Part shown: positions 7,725-14,019 of the stretch, piece by piece | Numbering within the stretch: the stretch's first letter is position 1 | Layout of the letters: every line of letters begins with the position of its first letter | Assembly (NCBI GenBank): GCA_964394475.1 | Contig: CAYMXZ010000041.1 | Location: 1 to 19,959 of the forward strand | Source: RQOF01 sp964394475 | Lineage (GTDB): Bacteria > Calditrichota > Calditrichia > RBG-13-44-9 | Direction of reading: 5' to 3' | DNA length: 19,959 nucleotides | Made by a program: the position numbers and the translations under genes | The notes under the pieces: model-generated | What the model was told of the DNA's origin: nothing | Seen by the model: the letters and a program-made list of their open reading frames with translations, nothing else | Databases searched by the model: none

Positions 7725-8276
7725 TTATTGACGAAATGGCATACCAAATGATTTCAACAATTCAAATGCTTCTTCATCACTTTTGGCATTGGTAACGAAA
7801 GTGATGTCCATCCCCCGAATTTTGTCGATCTTATCCACATTAATTTCTGGAAAGATAATTTGCTCCTGGATTCCGATGGAAAAATTGCCACGACCATCAA
7901 ACGATTTATCAGACAATCCTCGAAAATCGCGGATGCGGGGAATGGCTAAATTGATAAATCGGTCTAAAAATTCATACATCCGCTGCCCGCGCAGGGTCAC
8001 CGCAGCTCCGATTTTCATCCCCTTCCGAAGTTTAAAATTAGAAATGGATTTCTTCGCCGTTCGATAGTAGGGTTTCTGGCCGGTAATGATCGTCAAATCA
8101 TTCATGGCATTTTCCAGAACTTTAGGATCCTGCAGAGCTTCACCGACTCCCATGTTTAAATTAATTTTCTTCAGTCGGGGCACTTGCATGACATTTTTAT
8201 ACCCGAAACGTTTCATCATATAAGACACAATTTCATCATAAAATTTCTTCTGTAATCTGGGCACATACTTTTCCAT
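7725..8276 (-). CDS. rplE: Ribosomal protein L5
   Basis: 5S rRNA-binding 50S protein that contacts P-site tRNA and forms bridge B1b with S13, 183 aa. Landmarks are KKINLNMGVGEALQD (about residues 37-51), the GQKPYYRTAKKSISNFKLRKG region shown in part, and the C-terminal GMDITFVTNAKSDEEAFELL. The start is set at 8276, eight bases after GAAGG. A longer in-frame start at 8318 would overlap rplX and add residues not seen in L5. Gaps are 19 bp to rplX and 17 bp to rpsN. Confidence 0.97.
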   Translation of the reverse strand: MEKYVPRLQKKFYDEIVSYMMKRFGYKNVMQVPRLKKINLNMGVGEALQDPKVLENAMNDLTIITGQKPYYRTAKKSISNFKLRKGMKIGAAVTLRGQRMYEFLDRFINLAIPRIRDFRGLSDKSFDGRGNFSIGIQEQIIFPEINVDKIDKIRGMDITFVTNAKSDEEAFELLKSFGMPFRQ

Positions 8277-8284
8277 AATTAGAA

Positions 8285-8289
8285 CCTTC
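8285..8289 (-). promoter_or_regulatory. Ribosome binding site deciding the rplE start
   Basis: GAAGG eight bases before the ATG at 8276. It selects the 183-aa L5 over a longer frame that begins inside rplX. Confidence 0.65.
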
Positions 8290-8295
8290 AACTTA

Positions 8296-8613
8296 TTAAA
8301 TAATCTCGCCGCAATCACTAAGTTTACAGAACCGTACTTTCGAACGGTCTTCTAACACTTTTATGCCAATACGGGTTGGACGGTTGCATTTTGGACAAAT
8401 GACCTTAAGATTCGAAATATGAATCGGGCCTTCCTTTTCTATGATGCCACCCTGCGGCAAATCTTTGGTTGGCCGCTGGTGTCGCTTTATCAGATTGACT
8501 CCTTCAACCACTGCCCGGTTTTTTTCAGGAAAGACCTTCAAAATTTTACCGGTCTTGCCCCGAAACTTACCGCTTAAAACGACGACCATATCGGATTTGA
8601 CAATCTTTCTCAT
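8296..8613 (-). CDS. rplX: Ribosomal protein L24 with four cysteines
   Basis: Assembly-initiating 50S protein near the exit tunnel, 105 aa. A KOW motif lies at about residues 5-35, followed by the HQRPTKDLPQGGIIEKEGPIH loop. The C-terminal part carries C73, C76, C96 and C101, a possible zinc site; the second pair is spaced Cx4C rather than the Cx2C I would expect. Whether it binds metal is inference. ATG at 8613 has GAGG ten bases upstream. It lies 15 bp after rplN and 19 bp before rplE. Confidence 0.97.
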   Translation of the reverse strand: MRKIVKSDMVVVLSGKFRGKTGKILKVFPEKNRAVVEGVNLIKRHQRPTKDLPQGGIIEKEGPIHISNLKVICPKCNRPTRIGIKVLEDRSKVRFCKLSDCGEII

Positions 8614-8628
8614 AATCCATAATCCTCT

Positions 8629-8997
8629 TTAAAGAACTTCAGGTGCTAATGACACAATTTTCATGAAATCTTTTTCACGCAATTCTCGAGCCACCGGTCC
8701 GAAGATGCGGGTGCCGCGCGGTTCACCCTGTTCATTTAGAAGAACGGCGGCATTCTCATCAAAACGAATATAACTACCGTCAGGACGTTTGACTTCTTTT
8801 TTGGTGCGCACCACCACCGCCCGAGAAACTTCTCCTTTTTTAATTGGTGCATTGGGAATAGCACTCTTCACACTCACCACAATAATATCTCCCAATGACG
8901 CATAGCGACGATCCGAACCACCCAGAACCCGTATACACATCACCTTTTTGGCTCCCGAGTTATCCGCAACGTTTAATCTTGTGTATTCCTGTATCAT
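8629..8997 (-). CDS. rplN: Ribosomal protein L14
   Basis: 50S protein on the subunit interface beside L19, forming bridges with 16S rRNA and the target of the RsfS silencing factor in other bacteria, 122 aa, the exact family length. It begins MIQEYTRLNVADNSGAKK and contains VKSAIPNAPIKKGEV and RGTRIFGPVARELRE. ATG at 8997 follows GGAG with an eight-base spacer. It sits between rpsQ and rplX, the usual start of the spc gene set, but with no promoter-sized gap (23 bp). Confidence 0.98.
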   Translation of the reverse strand: MIQEYTRLNVADNSGAKKVMCIRVLGGSDRRYASLGDIIVVSVKSAIPNAPIKKGEVSRAVVVRTKKEVKRPDGSYIRFDENAAVLLNEQGEPRGTRIFGPVARELREKDFMKIVSLAPEVL

Positions 8998-9020
8998 GGC
9001 AAAAACTCCAACTTCTCCGT

Positions 9021-9275
9021 TTATTTCACTTTTTCAAGTATCTCAACCACACGCCATCGTTTGGTCTTACTCAAAGGACGTGTTTCCATAATTTTGACCT
9101 TATCGCCTACCTTGCACTCATTCTTTTCATCATGCGCTTTAAACTTGGAGGTTCTTTTAATATATTTTTTGTAAGCCGGGTGTTTAACCAGCCGTTCCAC
9201 CGCCACGACGGCTGTCTTATTCATTTTGTCGCTTACCACGACTCCAATTCTGGTTTTACGTGCGCCTCTTTCCAT
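9021..9275 (-). CDS. rpsQ: Ribosomal protein S17
   Basis: Early-binding 30S protein with an OB fold, 84 aa. The motif VVSDKMNKTAVVAVERLVKHPAYKKY, of which only part is quoted here, and the C-terminal KVKIMETRPLSKTKRWRV are typical. ATG at 9275 has only an AGGT element about eleven bases upstream, so translation may lean on coupling to rpmC, whose stop is 13 bp away. rplN follows after 23 bp. Confidence 0.96.
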   Translation of the reverse strand: MERGARKTRIGVVVSDKMNKTAVVAVERLVKHPAYKKYIKRTSKFKAHDEKNECKVGDKVKIMETRPLSKTKRWRVVEILEKVK

Positions 9276-9288
9276 ATTGATATATTAC

Positions 9289-9510
9289 CTAAGCTTTGGT
9301 TTCAGTTTTTGGTTTGGATTTACCTAATTCATATTCTCGAAGAATACATTTTATCCGGGCAATACTTTTCTTCACCATTTTAATTCGACTGGGATTCGCC
9401 AATTGATGGGTCGCCTTTTGAATATTCAGATTGGCCAATTCATCTTTGAAGTCTTCTAATTTTGCTTTTAATTCCTCAGCCGGAATTTCTCTCATTTCTC
9501 TCACTTTCAT
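9289..9510 (-). CDS. rpmC: Ribosomal protein L29
   Basis: 50S protein at the polypeptide exit, next to L23 and the docking site for SRP and trigger factor, 73 aa. It is nearly all helical, with MREIPAEELKAKLEDFKDEL, then NLNIQKATHQLANPSRIK, then a basic tail ending KPKTETKA. ATG at 9510 lies nine bases after GAGG. It is 11 bp after rplP and 13 bp before rpsQ. The stop codon is TAG. Confidence 0.96.
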   Translation of the reverse strand: MKVREMREIPAEELKAKLEDFKDELANLNIQKATHQLANPSRIKMVKKSIARIKCILREYELGKSKPKTETKA

Positions 9511-9521
9511 AGTTCTTTACC

Positions 9522-9938
9522 TCATGCCTGCTGTTCGCGTGATACAAATTTGGTTTTGATCGGCAACTTATGTGAAGCCAGGCGAAAAGCTTCTTTGGCA
9601 ATATCTTCGCTTACCCCTTCAATCTCAAATAATACTCGTCCAGGTTTTACAACCGCCACCCATAGTTCAGGAGCGCCTTTTCCTTTTCCCATACGGGTTT
9701 CAGCTGGTTTTTTGGTGACAGGTTTATCAGGAAAAATTCGAATCCATACTTTTCCACCGCGCTTAATATGTCGGGTCATGGCAATACGTGCCGCCTCAAT
9801 TTGCCGACTGGTAATCCAGTGGGCTTCGAGAGCCTTGAGGCCGTACTGACCAAAACATATGGTACTTCCGGTGAGGGCTTTCCCCCGAACTCGACCCCGC
9901 TGTTGTTTTCTATATTTTACCCTTTTTGGCATTAACAT
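9522..9938 (-). CDS. rplP: Ribosomal protein L16
   Basis: 50S protein lining the A-site tRNA corridor and needed for late assembly, 138 aa. It begins MLMPKRVKYRKQQRGR and contains FGQYGLKALEAHWITSRQIE and the RMGKGKG loop (R82, the position hydroxylated in some bacteria, to G88) that reaches the peptidyl transferase centre. ATG at 9938 is seven bases after AAAGGAG, which favours it over the Met two codons later. It follows rpsC by 20 bp. Confidence 0.98.
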   Translation of the reverse strand: MLMPKRVKYRKQQRGRVRGKALTGSTICFGQYGLKALEAHWITSRQIEAARIAMTRHIKRGGKVWIRIFPDKPVTKKPAETRMGKGKGAPELWVAVVKPGRVLFEIEGVSEDIAKEAFRLASHKLPIKTKFVSREQQA

Positions 9939-9958
9939 AAAACTTCTCCTTTAGATGT

Positions 9959-10588
9959 TTAGCGTTCCAGAACCGTACCCCGACATAACCATACCTTTAC
10001 CCCAATGCATCCATAAGTTGTTACGGCAGTGCTGGTGGCATAATCAATATCAGAACGCAAGGTATGGAGGGGGATCCGTCCTTCTTTGTACGATTCAGTA
10101 CGTGCCATTTCCGCTCCCGCCAGTCGCCCGGAGCAGGTTAACTTTATTCCTTCGGCTCCCAATCGCATCGCCGAGGTAATCGCCCGTTTCATGGCGCGCC
10201 GGAAGGAAACTTTACCCTCCAGTTGACGGGCAATATTCTGGGAAATTAAGAAGGCATCTAATTCCGGATGTTTAATTTCCTTTATATTAATCTGCACCTC
10301 TTTATTGATTAATTTCTTTAATTCTTCTTTCAGCTTATCCACTTCCGTGCCCTTTTTTCCAATCACCACGCCGGGTCGGGCAGTATTCAATTCAAGTAAA
10401 ACTTTTTTAGGTGTTCGTTCAATTTTAATAACGGAGATGGCTCCGTCAGGAATCCTCTTCCGCACGTATTTCTTAATCAGCAAATCTTCATTCAACATCT
10501 TTCCAAAATTTTTCTCATCGAACCATTGTGATTCCCAGTTGCGGGTAACACATAGACGAAAACCGATTGGATTTGTTTTTTGACCCAA
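9959..10588 (-). CDS. rpsC: Ribosomal protein S3, TTG start
   Basis: 30S protein of the mRNA entry tunnel with helicase function, 209 aa. A type II KH domain lies at about residues 40-108 with the GKKG loop at 77-80. R130, R131 and K134 match the positions known in E. coli for mRNA unwinding. The start codon is TTG at 10588, six bases after GGAGG; it yields the canonical MGQKTNPIGFRL. A longer in-frame start at 10630 would overlap rplV and add 14 residues foreign to the family. Gaps are 13 bp to rplV and 20 bp to rplP. Confidence 0.97.
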   Translation of the reverse strand: MGQKTNPIGFRLCVTRNWESQWFDEKNFGKMLNEDLLIKKYVRKRIPDGAISVIKIERTPKKVLLELNTARPGVVIGKKGTEVDKLKEELKKLINKEVQINIKEIKHPELDAFLISQNIARQLEGKVSFRRAMKRAITSAMRLGAEGIKLTCSGRLAGAEMARTESYKEGRIPLHTLRSDIDYATSTAVTTYGCIGVKVWLCRGTVLER

Positions 10589-10594
10589 GTTTAT

Positions 10595-10599
10595 CCTCC
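10595..10599 (-). promoter_or_regulatory. Ribosome binding site deciding the TTG start of rpsC
   Basis: GGAGG six bases before the TTG at 10588. It decides for the TTG start over the upstream in-frame start at 10630. Confidence 0.8.
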
Positions 10600-10601
10600 A
10601 A

Positions 10602-10952
10602 TTATTCTTTTTCTTTATCCTCGATGACAATCGTCAGGTGGCTGGTGCGCCGGCGAATCCGACCTACCCGTCCCATCGACATCGGTCTAAATCGCCGCAA
10701 GACGGGTCCACCATCTACCTGCACATGTTTCACATATAGATCACGAGTTGTTAGCTTCTTGCCTTCATACGCTTCAAAAAAGTTGGCGACCGCTGAACGA
10801 AGAGCCTTTTCAATAAAATCTGCACTGCGTTTAGGAGAGAAATGTAAGTAATTCAAGGCTTTCTCTACATTCTGTCCTTTAATCTGGTTTAATACTCGCC
10901 GCATTTTTAAAGGAGAAGTCCGTAAAAATCGAGCTCTAACTTTTGATTCCAT
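10602..10952 (-). CDS. rplV: Ribosomal protein L22
   Basis: 50S protein whose extended beta hairpin lines the exit tunnel and, with L4, forms its narrowest point, 116 aa from this start. The helical body (about residues 1-75) and the hairpin with LRRFRPMSMGRVGRIRRRTSH (about 84-104, quoted in part) are present. The start is uncertain: ATG at 10952 gives MESKVRARFLRTSP, close to the family's usual beginning, but has only a GGGGA-type element; GTG at 10964 would add four residues and lies one base from the rpsS stop, without Shine-Dalgarno. I prefer 10952. Confidence 0.95.
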   Translation of the reverse strand: MESKVRARFLRTSPLKMRRVLNQIKGQNVEKALNYLHFSPKRSADFIEKALRSAVANFFEAYEGKKLTTRDLYVKHVQVDGGPVLRRFRPMSMGRVGRIRRRTSHLTIVIEDKEKE

Positions 10953-10965
10953 TTCTTTCCCCACT

Positions 10966-11253
10966 CTACTTTTGAATTTTTACCGCCCGTTCAGATTTTC
11001 CGGCATGACCCCGGAAGGTGCGAGTTAAAGCAAATTCACCTAATTTATGTCCGACCATATTCTCGGTGATATAGACCGGGATAAATTTGATCCCATTGTG
11101 CACCGCAATAGTATGTCCAACAAATTCCGGTGGTATGGTGCTTCGCCTCGCCCAGGTTTTAATTACTTTCTTCTGACCACTCTGGTTCAATTCTTCAATC
11201 TTTTGCTTCAACTTCGGATCAATATAAGGACCTTTTTTTAAGGACCTGGCCAT
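10966..11253 (-). CDS. rpsS: Ribosomal protein S19
   Basis: 30S head protein that pairs with S13 and contacts A-site tRNA, 95 aa. It begins MARSLKKGPYIDPKL and holds TWARRSTIPPEFVGHTIAVHNG and GHKLGEFALTRTFRGH, all typical. ATG at 11253 is seven bases after GAGG. It is 12 bp after rplB. Its TAG stop is 13 bp from the preferred rplV start. Confidence 0.98.
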   Translation of the reverse strand: MARSLKKGPYIDPKLKQKIEELNQSGQKKVIKTWARRSTIPPEFVGHTIAVHNGIKFIPVYITENMVGHKLGEFALTRTFRGHAGKSERAVKIQK

Positions 11254-11265
11254 AACAATTCCTCA

Positions 11266-12090
11266 CTATTTTCGCCGTTTAACAATCAATGCATTTGACT
11301 TTTTTCTTTTCTTGCGAGTCTTCAATCCTTTGGATAACTGCCCCCAGGGGGAACACGGATGCCGACCGCCAGAAGTTTTACCTTCCCCACCCCCCATGGG
11401 ATGATCAATCGGATTCATGGCGACTCCCCGAACATGAGGTCGCCGACCCAACCAACGGCTCCGACCCGCTTTTCCCAATGAAATATTATTCCACTCCACA
11501 TTGCTTACCTGCCCGATGGTGGCATAACATTTCAACCCAAACTTCCGTATTTCTCCAGACGGCATTCTCACCAGGGCATATTGCCCTTCCTTGGCAATCA
11601 GTTGAGCGGTGGATCCGGCACTGCGCGCCACCTGTCCGCCCTTCCCGGGAACGACTTCAATATTATGAATCTCCATTCCCAATGGGATCTTATCCAGCGG
11701 CAATGAATTTCCTACCTTGATCTCTACATTCTCGCCAGCAACGATTTGATCCCCTACTTTCAAACCGTTGGGAGCAATGATATATTTTTTCTCCCCATCG
11801 GCATAACACAGTAAAGCAATCCGCGCCGTGCGATTGGGATCATACTCAATAGCCTTCACAGTAGCTGGGATGTCCAACTTTTTCCGCTTAAAATCAATCA
11901 GCCGATAGTGACGTTTATGTCCACCTCCCCGATGACGAGAGGTGACCCGACCCAGGTTATTGCGCCCGCCGGTTTTCTTTTTGACTTCCAGCAAAGCTTT
12001 TTCCGGCGTTTCCTTGGTGATATCATCCTTGGTCACATCAATGCGAAAACGAATGCCGGGAGTAAATGGTTTATACTTTTTTAAGCTCAT
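11266..12090 (-). CDS. rplB: Ribosomal protein L2
   Basis: One of the most conserved 50S proteins, required for subunit joining and peptidyl transferase activity, 274 aa, normal length. The N-terminal OB-like domain spans about residues 40-120 and the SH3-like domain 125-200. The C-terminal loop MNPIDHPMGGGEGK includes the conserved H230, corresponding to the functionally important histidine of E. coli L2. The tail is very basic. ATG at 12090 follows GGAG by seven bases. Stop is TAG. It lies 21 bp after rplW. Confidence 0.98.
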   Translation of the reverse strand: MSLKKYKPFTPGIRFRIDVTKDDITKETPEKALLEVKKKTGGRNNLGRVTSRHRGGGHKRHYRLIDFKRKKLDIPATVKAIEYDPNRTARIALLCYADGEKKYIIAPNGLKVGDQIVAGENVEIKVGNSLPLDKIPLGMEIHNIEVVPGKGGQVARSAGSTAQLIAKEGQYALVRMPSGEIRKFGLKCYATIGQVSNVEWNNISLGKAGRSRWLGRRPHVRGVAMNPIDHPMGGGEGKTSGGRHPCSPWGQLSKGLKTRKKRKKSNALIVKRRK

Positions 12091-12111
12091 GTTCCGTCTC
12101 CATACCTAAAA

Positions 12112-12414
12112 TCATAAGTTTTCCAGAAAATCCAACTTGTCACCTTCCTTTAAGGTGACGATGGCTTTTTTCCAGCGCGAGGTGTATCCCTGTACTCTGC
12201 CACCCTGGGTAAATCGCTGCCTTGGTTTGGGTTTTACATTTTCAGTGCGAATGCTCTGCACCTTCACCGAAAAACGTTTCTCAATGGCATACCTTATCTC
12301 TATTTTATTGGCGTCGGTAGCAACATTGAAAATGTACTGATTCCGTAAATCTTTCAATCGCAGAGCTTTTTCAGTGAGAACCGGTTGAATAATTATGTCT
12401 CGTGGATCTTTCAT
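12112..12414 (-). CDS. rplW: Ribosomal protein L23
   Basis: 50S exit-port protein that docks trigger factor and SRP, 100 aa. Recognisable parts are IIQPVLTEKALRL at the N terminus, the FNVATDANKIEIRYAIEKRF core and the VKSIRT-type strand (here VQSIRTENVKPK). The loop and C-terminal strand end with DKLDFLENL. ATG at 12414 overlaps the rplD stop as ATGA, with GAGG seven bases upstream inside rplD, so the pair is probably translationally coupled. Confidence 0.97.
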   Translation of the reverse strand: MKDPRDIIIQPVLTEKALRLKDLRNQYIFNVATDANKIEIRYAIEKRFSVKVQSIRTENVKPKPRQRFTQGGRVQGYTSRWKKAIVTLKEGDKLDFLENL

Positions 12415-13037
12415 GCCAACACCTCATTGACAACGTGAACCGCACCTTTTTGGAAAATAACAAATTCAGAATTTATCACATCATACACCGAGAAATCTGG
12501 TGCTTTCTGAACTCTGGTATTTGGTATATTCCGTGATGATAGCAATAAATTTTTATCTACTTCTCTGGTAATAAATAAAACATTGGTGGTATCTAATTTA
12601 AGATTTTTTAATATTTCCATCACCTTTTGGGTCTTTGGTTCATCCATCGAAAAATCTTCTAACACCATTATTTTATTTTCCTTTGCTTTCGACGACAGCA
12701 CGGATTTCCGCGCGAGTTTACTTACCTTGCGTGGCAGACTCTGTTCATAATCTCTGGGATTAGGACCATGCGCTACTCCCCCGCCTTCCATATGCGGAGC
12801 GCGAATGGTTCCCTGCCTGGCACGGCCCGTTCCTTTTTGCCGGAAAGGTTTTACTCCACCCCCGGAAACTCGAGCACGGTTTTTGGTGGAATGAGTACCC
12901 TGCCTCTGATTAGCCAGATAGGCTTTCACCGCCAGATAAACCACATGCTCATTCGGTGTGATATCAAAAACCTCAGGATTCAGCTGCACCTTCTGATTCG
13001 TTTTACTACCGTCAATTTTATATACATGAAGTTCCAT
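12411..13037 (-). CDS. rplD: Ribosomal protein L4
   Basis: 50S protein whose long loop lines the exit tunnel, 208 aa. The loop (about residues 45-100) holds SGGGVKPFRQKGTGRARQG and GGGVAHGPNPRDY, the family signature. In E. coli L4 also represses the S10 operon through the rpsJ leader and rRNA-like binding; here the region before rpsJ is only 10 bp, so that mechanism has no visible target. ATG at 13037 is nine bases after GGAG. It follows rplC by 23 bp and overlaps rplW by four bases. Confidence 0.98.
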   Translation of the reverse strand: MELHVYKIDGSKTNQKVQLNPEVFDITPNEHVVYLAVKAYLANQRQGTHSTKNRARVSGGGVKPFRQKGTGRARQGTIRAPHMEGGGVAHGPNPRDYEQSLPRKVSKLARKSVLSSKAKENKIMVLEDFSMDEPKTQKVMEILKNLKLDTTNVLFITREVDKNLLLSSRNIPNTRVQKAPDFSVYDVINSEFVIFQKGAVHVVNEVLA

Positions 13038-13060
13038 AACAAACTACTCCGCCTCTATCA

Positions 13061-13681
13061 TTAATAAGGATAAATCTCAACATAACTATTACGGGCTCCC
13101 GGAACCGCGCCGCGAACAAATAATAAATTCTTTTCCACATCCACCTTTACTACCCGCAGATTTTGGGCTGAATACTTCTTGTTTCCCATACGCCCGGCCA
13201 TCCTTAATCCTTTGTATACCCGTGAAGGATCTGAACTTTGTCCTAAAGAACCCGGTGCGCGCAGACGGTCAGATTGCCCATGGGTCACCGGACCCCCACT
13301 AAATTTATGCCGTTTCACCACCCCGGCAAATCCGCGTCCCTTACTGGTTCCGGTGACTTTCACCCTGTCACCCGGTTTGAAAATATCAACTTTAATCACA
13401 TCACCTGGTTTTACATCTCTACCAGGAAAAACCGGAAATTCTTTCAATCTCTTCATGGGTTCAATGGAAGATTTCTTGAAATGACCGGCTAAAGGCTTGC
13501 TAACTTTTTTGGGTTTGACTTTACCAAATCCTAACTGAATGGCTTCGTACCCATCCTTCTCCTTGGTTCTTACCTGGGTGACGTAGCACGGACCGGCTTC
13601 CAGCACAGTGACATCTACCGTGTTGCCGGCATCGTCAAATAATTTGGTCATTCCAATTTTTTTACCTAACAAACCACTCAT
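13061..13681 (-). CDS. rplC: Ribosomal protein L3
   Basis: Early-assembly 50S protein that reaches the peptidyl transferase centre, 206 aa. It starts MSGLLGKKIGMTKLF and includes GTSKGRGFAGVVKRHKFSGG and HGQSDRLRAPGSLGQSSDPSRV (quoted in part). Q148 aligns with the glutamine methylated by PrmB in E. coli. The start at 13681 is six bases after GGAG; a longer in-frame start at 13726 would overlap rpsJ and add 15 residues foreign to L3. rpsJ ends 19 bp upstream. Confidence 0.98.
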   Translation of the reverse strand: MSGLLGKKIGMTKLFDDAGNTVDVTVLEAGPCYVTQVRTKEKDGYEAIQLGFGKVKPKKVSKPLAGHFKKSSIEPMKRLKEFPVFPGRDVKPGDVIKVDIFKPGDRVKVTGTSKGRGFAGVVKRHKFSGGPVTHGQSDRLRAPGSLGQSSDPSRVYKGLRMAGRMGNKKYSAQNLRVVKVDVEKNLLFVRGAVPGARNSYVEIYPY

Positions 13682-13687
13682 TGCTGT

Positions 13688-13691
13688 CTCC
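13688..13691 (-). promoter_or_regulatory. Ribosome binding site deciding the rplC start
   Basis: GGAG six bases before the ATG at 13681, favouring the canonical L3 beginning over a longer frame that starts within rpsJ. Confidence 0.7.
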
Positions 13692-13700
13692 AATATTTCA

Positions 13701-14009
13701 TCAGGTTTTGATCTCGATATCCACACCAGCCGGCAATTCCAATTTCATCAACTGATCGATGGTTTTATTGGTGGCATTGTGAATATCGATCAATCTCTTA
13801 TGAATTCGGCGTTCAAACTGCTCCCTCGATTTCTTATCCACATGAGGCGACCGTAGAACCGTGAATACACTGCGATCAGTGGGCAGAGGAATAGGTCCAG
13901 AAATCAGCGCTCCTGTCGCTTTCGCCGTGGTAATTATTTTCTCAGCAGACTTATCGATTAAACGGTAGTCATACGCTTTTAACTTGATACGAATACTTTG
14001 ACCTGCCAC
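13701..14009 (-). CDS. rpsJ: Ribosomal protein S10 (NusE), GTG start
   Basis: 30S head protein that also acts in transcription antitermination and transcription-translation coupling with NusB and NusG, 102 aa. Diagnostic segments are IRIKLKAYDYRLIDKSA and GPIPLPTDRSVFTVLRSPHVDK with REQFERRIHKRLIDI. The start codon is GTG at 14009, five bases after AAAGGTG. The gene begins only 10 bp after the fusA stop, and its Shine-Dalgarno touches that stop codon. No tuf gene and no S10-operon leader lie between them. Confidence 0.97.
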   Translation of the reverse strand: MAGQSIRIKLKAYDYRLIDKSAEKIITTAKATGALISGPIPLPTDRSVFTVLRSPHVDKKSREQFERRIHKRLIDIHNATNKTIDQLMKLELPAGVDIEIKT

Positions 14010-14019
14010 ACATACACCT

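Noticed and set aside
8895..9383. A 162-codon open frame on the plus strand across rplN, rpsQ and rpmC
   Set aside because: It lies opposite three certain genes and their gaps, and its translation shows no recognisable domain; it is a by-product of codon use on the minus strand.
10953..10964. GTG at 10964 as the start of rplV, one base after the rpsS stop
   Set aside because: No Shine-Dalgarno precedes it and the extra four residues are not usual in L22. The ATG at 10952 gives the family's normal beginning, though its own ribosome binding site is weak, so this stays uncertain.
14010..14019. An S10 leader for L4 autoregulation
   Set aside because: Only 10 bp lie between fusA and rpsJ, too short for the known leader structure.
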